A DNA stretch of 64,000 nt from JBKQHQ01 sp052148715 (GTDB taxonomy: Bacteria > Pseudomonadota > Alphaproteobacteria > Rhizobiales > Xanthobacteraceae): contig JBKQHQ010000081.1 in assembly GCA_052148715.1 (NCBI GenBank), forward strand, positions 62,001 to 126,000. The letters are read 5' to 3'. Both the position numbers and the translations under genes were made by a program. This document shows positions 27,944-36,707 of this stretch, piece after piece. The notes beneath the pieces are model-generated. The model was not told the origin of the DNA and did not search any database. It worked only from the letters and a program-made list of their open reading frames with translations. The first letter of the stretch is position 1; each line of letters starts with the position of its first letter.

Positions 27944-28079
27944 GTCTGCGCTGGGAGGAATTGGCGGGCAGTTGGCGAATGATGCGCGAGAACCGCATAG
28001 CCGGGTGTGGCCCCGTCATTTGCCTGAGCGGCGCGTGACCGCTGAGGTTTCCAGCCGTGCAATCGAGATCGGCCGCCCA

Positions 28080-29459
28080 ATGACCTCCACGCTTCCCCGC
28101 GTCTCCGTCGCGGAAGAGCTTGCGGAAAAGATCGCCAGGCTGGATGCGGCTCGGCTGCCGCCGGCGGTGCGGCGCAAATGCGAGGACCTGCTCGTCGACG
28201 TGATTGGTCTGTGCGTCGCAGCGCGCAAGGAGGATTACGTCGCAAGCGCAATCGCGAGCTGGGATGAAGCGGGGCCCTGCACGGCGATCGGCCATGCGCG
28301 CCCGATGAGCCCCGCCGGCGCCGCCTTCGTCAACGGAACGGCGGCGCATGGGGAGGATTTCGACGATACCTTCGAAGGCGGCCCGGTCCATGCCGGGGCG
28401 GTGATCGTGCCGGCGGTCCTCGCCGCCTGCGAGCGCTACCGGCCCGACGGCAAGGCGGCGCTCATCGGCCTTGCGGTTGGGATCGAGACCATGTGCCGGC
28501 TGAGTCTCGTGGTGCCGAAGGCCGTGCACCGCGCCGGCTTTCACCCCACCGCCGTCTTCGGCGTCATGGGCGCGGCCGCCGGCGTCGCCGCGGCGCTTGG
28601 GCTTGAGCGCCGGCAGATCGTCGACGCGCTCGGCATCGCCGGCAGCATGGCCGGCGGCATCATCGAATATTTGGCCGAGGGTGCCTGGACCAAGCGGCTG
28701 CATCCGGGCTGGGCGGCGCAATCGGGGCTGCGCGCGGCGCTGCTCGGCCGTGCCGGCTTCCTCGGTCCGCGCACCGTGCTTGAAGGCGTGCATGGGCTGT
28801 TTCACGGCTTTGCTCACACGACGCAGGGCGATTACGGCGCGCTCCTCGACGGCTTCGGGGAGAGGTTCGTCACCGAGAGCTTGGCGTTCAAGCCTTACCC
28901 GTGCGGGACGATGACGCATCCCTATATCGACTGCGCCAAGAGGCTCGCCGCGCGCGGCATCGCCGCCGAGGAGGTGACGGAGATCATCTGCGAGGCGGCG
29001 GAAGGAACGGTGCACCGGCTGTGGGAGCCGCTCACCGCCAAGCAGCGTCCGCCCAACGGCTATGCCGGCAAGTTCAGCACGCCCTATTGCTTGGCCGCGG
29101 CTTTTGTGCGCGGCGCCGTCGGTCTCGAAGTCTTCACGGATGCCGCTGTAAGCGATCCGCGCGTGCTCGCGCTCGCCGCCAGGGTGCGCTACCGGATCGA
29201 TCCTGATAACCCGTATCCGCGCGAGTTCACCGGCCACCTCCGCGTCGTTCTGCGCGACGGGCGCGTGATCGAGGAACGGCAGCCGCATCTGCGCGGCGGC
29301 GCGCACGAGCCGCTCACGCGCACGGACCTGGAGGAGAAATGCGCGCTCAATGCGCGCCACGGCGGCTGGCAACAAGCGCGCATCAAGGCGGCATTGCGGC
29401 TGGTGAAGAATTTCTTCGATGGTCGCATCGATCTGCAGGAGCTGCGGGGGGTGAGATGA
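28080..29459 (+). CDS. MmgE/PrpD family protein (459 aa)
   Basis: MmgE/PrpD fold protein; characterised relatives are 2-methylcitrate dehydratase and cis-aconitate decarboxylase. The helical N-terminal part begins VSVAEELAEKIARL, and the conserved GTAAHGEDFDDTFEGGPVHA (about 84-103) contains the His/Asp cluster of the family active site; KPYPCGTMTHPYIDC (about 270-284) is another family motif. I start at ATG 28080, 136 nt after the crotonase stop. Its stop overlaps the SDR start by four bases. Many homologues in catabolic loci have unknown substrates, probably branched hydroxy-acids. Confidence 0.9.
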   Translation: MTSTLPRVSVAEELAEKIARLDAARLPPAVRRKCEDLLVDVIGLCVAARKEDYVASAIASWDEAGPCTAIGHARPMSPAGAAFVNGTAAHGEDFDDTFEGGPVHAGAVIVPAVLAACERYRPDGKAALIGLAVGIETMCRLSLVVPKAVHRAGFHPTAVFGVMGAAAGVAAALGLERRQIVDALGIAGSMAGGIIEYLAEGAWTKRLHPGWAAQSGLRAALLGRAGFLGPRTVLEGVHGLFHGFAHTTQGDYGALLDGFGERFVTESLAFKPYPCGTMTHPYIDCAKRLAARGIAAEEVTEIICEAAEGTVHRLWEPLTAKQRPPNGYAGKFSTPYCLAAAFVRGAVGLEVFTDAAVSDPRVLALAARVRYRIDPDNPYPREFTGHLRVVLRDGRVIEERQPHLRGGAHEPLTRTDLEEKCALNARHGGWQQARIKAALRLVKNFFDGRIDLQELRGVR

Positions 29460-30208
29460 GCGACAGGGAGCTTGCAGGACGGGTGGCGATCGTCACCGGC
29501 GCCGGGCGCAATATCGGCCGCGCCATCGCGCTTGCGCTCGCGGCCGGCGGCGCCGCGGTCGTGGTGAATGTCCGCGCCAACCGGGCCGAGGCTGACGCGG
29601 TCGCGGCCGAGATCGAAGCCTCGGGCGGCCGCGCGGCGGCGCATATCGGCAATGTCACGGACGCTGCCGCGATGCAGAAGATGGCGGCACTATCGGTCGA
29701 GCGCTTCGGCCGCCTCGATTATCTGATCAACAATGCGGCGGTGCGCCGTGAAAAACGCTTCGCCGAGATGACGATCGAGGAATGGCATGAGGTCACCGGC
29801 GTGATCCTCGATGGCGCATTCCTGTGCGCCAAGGCCTGCCTCGCCGAATTACAGCGCAGCGGCTCAGGCGCCATTGTCAATATCGGCGGCCTGAGCGCCC
29901 ATACCGGCTCGAAGGACCGCGCGCATGTGGTGACCGCGAAGGCCGGCCTCGTCGGCTTCACCCGCGCGCTCGCGCACGACCTCGCCGACGACAACATCAC
30001 GGTCAATTGCGTGGTGCCGGGCCTGATCGGCACGCCGCGCGCCCCCGGCCCCGAGCCGCAGCACCACGCGATCCATCACACCCTGACCGGCCGGCGCGGC
30101 GCACCCGATGACGTGGCCGCGACCGTGCGCTTCCTCTGCGGCCCCGGCGCCCGCTTCATCAGCGGCCAGACCATCCACACCAACGGCGGCGCGTATTTCA
30201 GCTCGTAG
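29456..30208 (+). CDS. SDR family protein lacking the usual Ser/Tyr
   Basis: A 250-residue Rossmann protein of the classical SDR type. The cofactor motif TGAGRNIGRA (about 15-24) and NNAAV (about 90) are normal. The catalytic YxxxK reads VVTAK: Val158 stands where the Tyr should be, Lys162 is kept, and the expected Ser is Gly145 in NIGGLSAH. It therefore cannot work by the standard SDR mechanism unless another residue substitutes. It is the last gene of the unit, coupled to MmgE/PrpD by a 4-nt overlap. It may be a divergent subfamily with its own chemistry or a binding protein. Confidence 0.9.
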   Translation: MSDRELAGRVAIVTGAGRNIGRAIALALAAGGAAVVVNVRANRAEADAVAAEIEASGGRAAAHIGNVTDAAAMQKMAALSVERFGRLDYLINNAAVRREKRFAEMTIEEWHEVTGVILDGAFLCAKACLAELQRSGSGAIVNIGGLSAHTGSKDRAHVVTAKAGLVGFTRALAHDLADDNITVNCVVPGLIGTPRAPGPEPQHHAIHHTLTGRRGAPDDVAATVRFLCGPGARFISGQTIHTNGGAYFSS

Positions 30209-30263
30209 ACCTCGGGCTCAACGAGCGGCGGTTGCTGACGCACCGTTTGCGACAGACGCGCGG

Positions 30264-31160
30264 CTACGGCCGGTCTTCGCCGCTCGATGCGAACAGCGAG
30301 GCCGGGAACTCGGCGGCGTAGTGCCGTCCTTTCGGCGGGCGGCCGTGCTCTTGGGCCGGGTTCGGGTTCGGCTCCACGACCTTGCGATAGAGATGCCAGG
30401 TCGCGTGTCCGAGCACCGGCATCACAATGGCCAGGCCGAACAGGAATGGGATCGATCCGATCACCAGCAAGGCGGCGACGATCAAGCCCCACACCGCCAT
30501 GGTCACCGGGTTGGCAAGGACGACCCTGACCGATGTCAGGACCGCGACCGCCGCGCCGACATCGCGGTCGAGCAGCAGCGGGAACGACACCACGCTCAGC
30601 ATCAACACCATGACTGCAAACAGAAAGCCGACGCCGTTGCCGACGATGACAAGCGTCAAGCCGGCAGGGCTCGTCAGCACCTGGTGGAGGAAGTCCGGAA
30701 TCGATGCGGCCGGCTGATAGCCGAAGGTCGCGATATAGATCGCCTGCGCGACCGCGAGCCATATCAAGAAGACGACCATCAGCAGGAACCCGAGCGCCAG
30801 AATGGCGCCGAACGAGGGCGAGTAACGGACGTCGAAGACGTGCCGCCACGAAGTGTCCAGGCCCAGCTCGCGTCTCCGGCTCATTTCGTAGAGCCCGATC
30901 GCCGCGAACGGGCCGACCAGGGCGAAGCCGGCTATCAGGGGGAACAGCAGCGGCAGCACGTCGTAGCCGATGACCAGCCGACCGGCGATCAGGCCGACGA
31001 TCGGATAAATCAGGCAGAGGAATACCGCGAAGCTCGGCATGGCGGCGAAATCGTCGACGCCCTTCATGAGGGCGTCTTTCAGATCGGCGACCTTGATCGT
31101 GCGGACAGTCAGGTGGGCCGGGCTGTCGCCCGCGCCGGTAATCACGTGCGCTGTCGCCAT
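30264..31160 (-). CDS. DUF2189 integral membrane protein
   Basis: A 298-residue membrane protein with about six hydrophobic helices. The N-terminal RTIKVADLKDALMKGVDDFA (about 20-39) is typical of DUF2189. GGAGG lies 8 bases before the ATG. The function of the family is unknown; members are frequent in alphaproteobacteria and sometimes lie near cytochrome oxidase genes, which is not the case here. It stands alone. Confidence 0.88.
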   Translation of the reverse strand: MATAHVITGAGDSPAHLTVRTIKVADLKDALMKGVDDFAAMPSFAVFLCLIYPIVGLIAGRLVIGYDVLPLLFPLIAGFALVGPFAAIGLYEMSRRRELGLDTSWRHVFDVRYSPSFGAILALGFLLMVVFLIWLAVAQAIYIATFGYQPAASIPDFLHQVLTSPAGLTLVIVGNGVGFLFAVMVLMLSVVSFPLLLDRDVGAAVAVLTSVRVVLANPVTMAVWGLIVAALLVIGSIPFLFGLAIVMPVLGHATWHLYRKVVEPNPNPAQEHGRPPKGRHYAAEFPASLFASSGEDRP

Positions 31161-31501
31161 GGTCGTTCCTCCATGTATCGTTATGTGCGATCGCGAGGCG
31201 TGACGCAGGGTGTTCTGCGGGTCACATCGAGGCGCGACCGCTCTTCCCGGCTATGTTAACGCGGACCGGCGGCTTTTGGTTCACAAATTCGGGACGAGAG
31301 AGATCATCGTTAATGTGGAAATCCCGAAATGCGGCAATCAGGTTCGGTAGGTCTTCTCGGTTTGTTGCAGCGCAACAATTCAGAACGAGATGAATCCAAG
31401 CAATTTTAATGTCCTTTTGATCATTTAAGGCACAACAGTCCTTACAAAGGCATTTGTATTGCGGCTCGTGCGGGTGCGATCATTCATTTGACCGCGTCCG
31501 G
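31161..31501. promoter_or_regulatory. 341-base AT-richer gap with a 7-bp stem-loop
   Basis: No gene is visible. The region contains the promoter side of the DUF2189 gene and the 3' side of the amidohydrolase gene. A perfect stem-loop TTGTTGC-AGC-GCAACAA lies at 31362-31378. It has no T-run on either side, so it may be an operator rather than a terminator. Base composition is lower in GC than in the neighbours. Confidence 0.4.
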
Positions 31502-32746
31502 TTACGGGCGGTGGATGACGGCCGGCGCCCTCGAAAAGCTCATCCTTCCGCGCTTGAAGCCGAGCAAGGGGGATGCAAGCTCGGCGACGGCGGAGCTTTC
31601 GTCAAAGCAATCAAGCACGACGATATCGGCCGGATTGCCGACGACGATGCCGTAGTCTTTCAGGTTCATCAGCTTTGCCGGCGCGGTCGTCACCAGATCG
31701 AGGCATCCGGCGAGCTCGGACGGGCGGCCGATCTGCGCGATGTTGGCGTAAAGGTTGGCCATGCGGATGAGCGAGCAGTCGCCGAACGGCGTGAACGGGT
31801 TGAGCACATTATTGGTGGCGAGCGAGCAGGTCAGGCCATGCCGTGCCAAGACGTGCGCCGGCGTGACGCCGCGCGGCACCGAGTGGTCGTGCCCGCGGCC
31901 CATCAGAAAGAGATCCGTGGCGGGCAGCACGGTCACGGCGACGCCGGAGCTTGCAAGCCGCCGCGCGATCGTCGCGAACGAATCTCCGCTAACCGCCGAA
32001 AGTTTGGTGACGTGGCCGACGGCGACCCGGCCGCCCCAGCGCAAAGCATCGGTTTGCCGGCAGACCTCGTCGAGATGCATCCACGACGGATCGAGGTCGA
32101 AGTCGAGATGGAAATCGATGTCGAGGTCGAAGCGCCGGGCGATGTCGAAAATGCGCGCGATCTGGCCGTGCGGGTCGCTGTCCGTATAGGGGCACCCGCC
32201 GATCAGATCGGCGCCCTTGGCGCAGGCCTCGACCAGGAGTTCCTCGGTACCGGGATCGTTGAGGAGCCCTTCCTGCGGAAATACGCAGATCTCGATATCG
32301 GCGGCCCAGGCATAATCCCGCTTGATCTGCCGGATGGCATCGAAACCCTTCAATCCGATCCGCGGGTCGACCTCGACGTGGGTGCGCAGCCGCGTCGTGC
32401 CTTGGGTGATGCATTTCTCCAAAGTGCGCCGGGCGCGCGCGCCCAGGTCTTCTTCGGTGAACGCGCGCTTGGCCGCCGCGACCTCCGCGATCGCCTCGGC
32501 CAGCGAGCCGTCGTGGATCGTGCAGCGGTCGAGAATGCAGGCCTTGTCAAGATGAATGTGGGTCTCGACGAAGCCCGGAACGACGAGCCGTCCGTCGAGC
32601 GCGTGCTCCGGAGCCTCCGTCTCGATGCTCGGCTCGATCGCGACGATGCGTCCGCTGCCGAGACCGATGTCGACGATGGCGTCCGACTGGCCCGCAATGC
32701 GGGCCCGGCGCAACACGAGATCAAGGGTCGTTTGTTGCATGGTCAC
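31502..32746 (-). CDS. amidohydrolase (cytosine-deaminase-like)
   Basis: Metal-dependent hydrolase of 414 aa in the amidohydrolase superfamily, CodA-like branch. THIHLDKACILDR (about 60-72) supplies the HxH metal ligands; DIDFHLDFDLDP and VGHVTKL provide later histidines; TDLFLMGRGHDHSVPRG (about 305-321) contains the last acidic ligand area. CodA-type enzymes deaminate or hydrolyse cyclic amides and amines. The adjacent Liv-type transporter on the same strand suggests its substrate is imported by that system. A 161-bp repeat element lies just upstream. Confidence 0.87.
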   Translation of the reverse strand: MTMQQTTLDLVLRRARIAGQSDAIVDIGLGSGRIVAIEPSIETEAPEHALDGRLVVPGFVETHIHLDKACILDRCTIHDGSLAEAIAEVAAAKRAFTEEDLGARARRTLEKCITQGTTRLRTHVEVDPRIGLKGFDAIRQIKRDYAWAADIEICVFPQEGLLNDPGTEELLVEACAKGADLIGGCPYTDSDPHGQIARIFDIARRFDLDIDFHLDFDLDPSWMHLDEVCRQTDALRWGGRVAVGHVTKLSAVSGDSFATIARRLASSGVAVTVLPATDLFLMGRGHDHSVPRGVTPAHVLARHGLTCSLATNNVLNPFTPFGDCSLIRMANLYANIAQIGRPSELAGCLDLVTTAPAKLMNLKDYGIVVGNPADIVVLDCFDESSAVAELASPLLGFKRGRMSFSRAPAVIHRP

Positions 32747-32757
32747 CGCCGCCGGCG

Positions 32758-32918
32758 GTAGGGTGGGTGAAATCGCTCGCCGTGACGTAAAAGTTTGTCA
32801 CGGATATAGAGCGATTTTGCCCACGCGGAACAGCTTGAGAGATTAGACCGCGTGGGCAAAATCGCCGCGGGCGCGGCGCAAGATTTTAGGTCATCGCAGG
32901 CGATTTTGCCCACCCTAC
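32758..32918. repeat. inverted-repeat element, family A copy 2 (161 bp)
   Basis: The ends are 19-bp inverted repeats matching at 17 of 19 positions (right end read outward GTAGGGTGGGCAAAATCGC). A second nested inverted repeat (GCGATTTTGCCCACGCGG and its complement) folds the centre. It sits between the amidohydrolase and livF-like genes. Confidence 0.75.
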
Positions 32919-32941
32919 AAATTCCTCGCACCACAGTCTCA

Positions 32942-33646
32942 TTACTGCACGCCGAGATGACGAAATAGGATGTCCGGCTGCTCGGAAAGGGCCGCGGCGG
33001 GCCCCTCGTGCACGATCTGGCCGGTTTCCAGGATGTAGACGCGATCGGCGACCGCCAGCGCACTGTACAGGTTCTGCTCGACCAGGAGGATCGCGAGATT
33101 GTGCCGCTTGAGGTCGAGCACGATTTCCTCGAGCTGCTGCACGACGACCGGCGCCAAGCCCTCGGAGGGCTCATCCATCAGGATCAATTCGGGATCGATC
33201 ATCAGCGCGCGGGCGACCGCGAGCATCTGCCGTTCGCCGCCGGATAGTTGGCTACCGCGGTGGCGGCGGCGCTCGGCGAGGCGCGGAAACAGCGCGAACA
33301 GCCGATCGACAGTCCAGCCGTCGGCCTTGCGGGCGCGCTTCACCATGGTGAGATGCTCGATCACGCTCAACGACGGAAACAGCCGCCGGCCTTGCGGCAC
33401 GATGGCAATGCGCCGCGCCGCGATCTCGTGCGGCCGCAGGCCGATCAGGGTCTCGCCGCGCCAGAGGAGGGCGCCCGCGCGCACCGTCGGCGGCGCCAGG
33501 GCCATGATCGAGCGCATGGTCGTCGTCTTGCCCATGCCGTTGCGGCCAAGCAGCGCCACGACCTCGCCCGGGCCGACCGTCAGCGAGATGCCGCGCACCA
33601 CATGCGCCTCGCCGTAGAAACTGTGCAGGTCGCGGATCTCAAGCAT
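32942..33646 (-). CDS. livF: branched-chain-type ABC transporter ATPase (LivF-like)
   Basis: ATPase of 234 aa with the LivF pattern: Walker A GRNGMGKTT (about 36), signature LSGGERQML (about 136) and Walker B LILMDEPSEGLAP (about 154), SEGLAP being typical of LivF. It overlaps the LivG-like gene by 8 nt. It is the last gene of the unit on the minus strand before the repeat element. Confidence 0.93.
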   Translation of the reverse strand: MLEIRDLHSFYGEAHVVRGISLTVGPGEVVALLGRNGMGKTTTMRSIMALAPPTVRAGALLWRGETLIGLRPHEIAARRIAIVPQGRRLFPSLSVIEHLTMVKRARKADGWTVDRLFALFPRLAERRRHRGSQLSGGERQMLAVARALMIDPELILMDEPSEGLAPVVVQQLEEIVLDLKRHNLAILLVEQNLYSALAVADRVYILETGQIVHEGPAAALSEQPDILFRHLGVQ

Positions 33647-34394
33647 GGCGCGGCTTCCCGAGATAGACCTCCTGTACGACCTTGTTGTGGCGGATCGCGT
33701 CGGGGGTCTCCTCGACCAGCACCCGCCCCTCGTGCAGGCAGGTCACGTGGTCGGCGATGCCGAGCACCAGATCCATGTCGTGCTCAATCAGCACGATCGT
33801 GAGGTCGCTGGGCAGGCTGCGGATGATCTCGGCCACGAGCGAGCGTTCGGCCGGCGAGAGGCCGGCGGCCGGCTCGTCCAGCAGAAGGAGACGCGGGCGC
33901 GTCACGAGCGAGAGGGCGATCTCGATCTGGCGCTGCTCGCCATAAGACAGCTCGCGGACCGGCACGCCGCCGTGCGCCGTAAGGCGCGCGGCGCCGAGCG
34001 CCGATGCGATGCGGCTCTTCTCGTCGCGGTCGAGGGCGGGGGTGCCGAAGAGCGAGAATTTCCGCGCCGATAGGCCCCGCGCCGCGAGCACCATGTTGTC
34101 CTCGACCGAGAGGGTCGGGAACAGATTGGTGATCTGGAACGTGCGCGAGATGCCGAGCCGCGCGCGGCGGTGCGGCGGCAACCGCGTCATGTCGTGCCCA
34201 TCAAAGGTGATGCGGCCGGAGGTCGGCAGGATCATCCCGGTGATCGCATTGAACAGCGTCGTCTTGCCGGCTCCGTTCGGGCCGATGACGGCGCGCCGTT
34301 GCCCGCGCGGCACCGACAATGTGACGCCGTCGACCGCCCGCAATGCGTCGAACGCGACCACGACGTCCGCGAGGTCGAGCACAATATCGCTCAC
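33639..34394 (-). CDS. livG: branched-chain-type ABC transporter ATPase (LivG-like)
   Basis: ATPase of 251 aa read from a GTG. Walker A GPNGAGKTT (about 38), the LivG-specific long insert with GISRTFQITNLFPTLSV, signature ELSYGEQRQ (about 150) and Walker B LLLLDEPAAGLSP (about 170) are intact. It follows the binding-protein gene after 50 nt. It pairs with LivF to drive the LivHM channel. Confidence 0.93.
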   Translation of the reverse strand: MSDIVLDLADVVVAFDALRAVDGVTLSVPRGQRRAVIGPNGAGKTTLFNAITGMILPTSGRITFDGHDMTRLPPHRRARLGISRTFQITNLFPTLSVEDNMVLAARGLSARKFSLFGTPALDRDEKSRIASALGAARLTAHGGVPVRELSYGEQRQIEIALSLVTRPRLLLLDEPAAGLSPAERSLVAEIIRSLPSDLTIVLIEHDMDLVLGIADHVTCLHEGRVLVEETPDAIRHNKVVQEVYLGKPRHA

Positions 34395-34444
34395 GGTCGG
34401 GCGTCAGGAATCATTGCCGCTCCGGCCGTGGTGCAGGCCTCCGC

Positions 34445-35704
34445 TCAGGCCTTCTTGATGCCTTGGAAGCTTCTGGAATACGGCGGCTGCTTCATATAGG
34501 TCTCGGGATCGTACTTCCAGAATTGCGAAACGTTTGCATAGGTCTCGATCGGAACGTTCCAGTACTTCCCGTCGGGGCGCTTCATCACCTTGCGGATATA
34601 GACATCGTAGATCGGGTTGCCGTAGGCATCAAGCTTGACGTTTTTTCCGAGCGGCGAGTCGGTGAGCTCGGTGTCGCGCACGGCGGCGAGGAAGGCGTCG
34701 CGATCCTCGACCTTGCCGCCGAGCTTCTCGATCGCCAGCGAGATCCACATGGCGCCCGAATACATCGAGAACCCGAACAGCGAGGGGATCTTCCCGTATT
34801 TCGCCACGTAGTCCTTGACGAACTTCTGGGTGGCCGGATTGTCGGCCCCTTCGGCGAAATGCGCGGCCGAGACGATGCCCTCGCATTCCGGCCCAAGCGT
34901 ACGGATGATCGACTGATCGGTGGTGTTCATGGCGCTGATCATCGGGATCTGGCCCTTCAGTCCGAAGCTCGCATATTGCTGCAAGAGCCGGGTGGCGTCT
35001 GCGCCGTTCTCCATCGCGAACACGGCATCGACCTTGGCATCGCCGATTTGCCCGAGATAGGGACTGAAGTCGGCGGTATTCAGCGGATGCCAGAACTGCT
35101 GCACGATTTCGCCGCCGCCCTCGGTGAAGACCTGCGCAAACCCGCCGCATTGCTCGTGACCGAAGCTGTAGTCTTGGCTGATCGTTAGGATGCGCCGATA
35201 GCCCTGCTTGACCGCCCAGTCGCCGAGCGGATGGGTGAAGGCGCTGGCCGAATAGCCGGCGACCCGGATGACGTTCTTGATGCGCGCGCGCTGCGTCAGA
35301 TCGTCGGCGGCAATGATCGGGATGAAATAAGGCGTCCCGTTTTCCTTGACGTAGTTCGCGACCGCGAGACCGGTATTAGCGAGCAGGTTGCCCATCAGAA
35401 AGTGCACGTTCGATTGCTCGACGAGCTTGCGCGCCTTCTGCAGCGCAGTATCGGGGTTGGACGCGTCGTCCTCGATGATCAGCTCGACGCTCCTCCCGGC
35501 CACCTTGTTGCCGACGTGGTCGAAAAAGAACTGCGTCCCCTCGACCATCTCGCGTCCGCCCGCGGCGACGACGCCGGTCAGCGGCGCGAGCACGCCGATC
35601 TTGATCGGGCCGTCTTGAGCGGCCGCCATGGCCCACGGCTTGGCGCCGAGGCCGGCCGCCGCCAACGAGAGGCTCGTGCTCTGGAGAAATTGCCTGCGAT
35701 TCAT
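34445..35704 (-). CDS. branched-chain-type ABC transporter substrate-binding protein
   Basis: Periplasmic-binding protein type 1 of 419 aa. The N-terminus MNRRQFLQSTSLSLAAAGLG has the twin-arginine RRxFL pattern and a hydrophobic stretch, so Tat export is likely; mature protein begins near residue 28. PIKIGVLAPLTGVVAAGGRE (about 33-52) is the classical LivK-type opening. The start at 35704 has AAAGGA upstream; the in-frame codons above are not protein-like. It is coupled to LivM (4 nt apart). Amides, urea-like compounds or amino acids are common ligands of this group; here a cyclic amide fits the amidohydrolase, as inference. Confidence 0.92.
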   Translation of the reverse strand: MNRRQFLQSTSLSLAAAGLGAKPWAMAAAQDGPIKIGVLAPLTGVVAAGGREMVEGTQFFFDHVGNKVAGRSVELIIEDDASNPDTALQKARKLVEQSNVHFLMGNLLANTGLAVANYVKENGTPYFIPIIAADDLTQRARIKNVIRVAGYSASAFTHPLGDWAVKQGYRRILTISQDYSFGHEQCGGFAQVFTEGGGEIVQQFWHPLNTADFSPYLGQIGDAKVDAVFAMENGADATRLLQQYASFGLKGQIPMISAMNTTDQSIIRTLGPECEGIVSAAHFAEGADNPATQKFVKDYVAKYGKIPSLFGFSMYSGAMWISLAIEKLGGKVEDRDAFLAAVRDTELTDSPLGKNVKLDAYGNPIYDVYIRKVMKRPDGKYWNVPIETYANVSQFWKYDPETYMKQPPYSRSFQGIKKA

Positions 35705-35708
35705 GGCG

Positions 35709-36707
35709 TCATCCTTTCTTGCCTGTCCGTTGCGAAAGCGTGCGGCGCGCAAGCAAGGCACGCGCCGTTCCGACCAGCCCCTCGGGGGCGAAGATCATGA
35801 TCATGATGAACGTGATACCGAGCACGGTCTGCCAACGTTCGGTATAGGAGCTGACGACATTCTGCAGCAGCAGGATCGCCGCCGACCCGATGAACGCGCC
35901 GAAAAGCGTTCCGACGCCGCCGACGATCGTCATCAGCAAGCTCTGGACCGACTGTGCCAACGCCACGGCGGATGGGCTGACGAAGCTGTTGAAGAAGGCA
36001 TAGAGGCCGCCGGCGACGCCGGCGAAAAAGCCCGAGAGCGTGAAGCCGATGAACAGATGCAGGTGGACGTCGTAGCCGAGGCTGCGCATGCGGCTCTCGC
36101 TGTCGCGGATGCCGCGCAGTGTCAGTCCGAACGGCGAGCGCACGAGCCGCCGCATGGCGAACGTGAGCGCGGCTACGCATGCGAGCACCACCCAATAGAA
36201 AGCTTGGTGATCGCGCAGCCAACCGGAGCGCAGCGTGCCGCGCAGGCCGTTTTCCCCGCCCGTTACATCCGTCCAACGCAGACAGATGCCCCACACGATC
36301 ATGCCGAGCGCGAGCGTCAGCAGCAGGAAATAGACGCCGGAGGTGCGCACCGCGACCACGGAGAACAGCGCTGCCACCAAGGTTGCGGCGATCACGCCGA
36401 GCAGGAATGCCACGACCGGGTCAACGCCGAGCTGCGTGACCGCATAGACGACCACGTAGGCGGACACACCGAAGATGGCGCCGTGTCCAAGCGACGTGCG
36501 GCCGGCAAAGCCGGCCAGGATGTCGATCGACATCGCCAGCGCCCCGTAGATCAGGATCTCGGTCGCGAGGCCGAGCCGGTATTTGGAGAGCCAGAAGGGC
36601 AGGGCGGCAAGCCCGGCCAGCACCAGCGCGACGACGCACGCCGTTCGGACCGGCACCGTTAGGGGCGATTCGGCGCCAGCTGCAGCGATACGACCGAGAC
36701 CCGTCAT
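35709..36707 (-). CDS. livM: branched-chain-type ABC transporter permease (LivM-like)
   Basis: Permease of 332 aa with eight to ten helices. Typical LivM segments are seen: ILAGFAGRTSLGHGAIFGVSA (split in about 67-87), GIRDSESRMRSLGYDV in the coupling region (about 200-215), and GGVGTLFGAFIGSA towards the end. The start at 36707 overlaps the LivH stop by four bases. The open frame extends far upstream but overlaps LivH out of frame, so this start is preferred. Confidence 0.92.
   Translation of the reverse strand: MTGLGRIAAAGAESPLTVPVRTACVVALVLAGLAALPFWLSKYRLGLATEILIYGALAMSIDILAGFAGRTSLGHGAIFGVSAYVVVYAVTQLGVDPVVAFLLGVIAATLVAALFSVVAVRTSGVYFLLLTLALGMIVWGICLRWTDVTGGENGLRGTLRSGWLRDHQAFYWVVLACVAALTFAMRRLVRSPFGLTLRGIRDSESRMRSLGYDVHLHLFIGFTLSGFFAGVAGGLYAFFNSFVSPSAVALAQSVQSLLMTIVGGVGTLFGAFIGSAAILLLQNVVSSYTERWQTVLGITFIMIMIFAPEGLVGTARALLARRTLSQRTGKKG

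Noticed and set aside
27870..28079. Extended N-terminus for the MmgE/PrpD protein
   Set aside because: It overlaps the crotonase gene out of frame; family alignment starts at ATG 28080.
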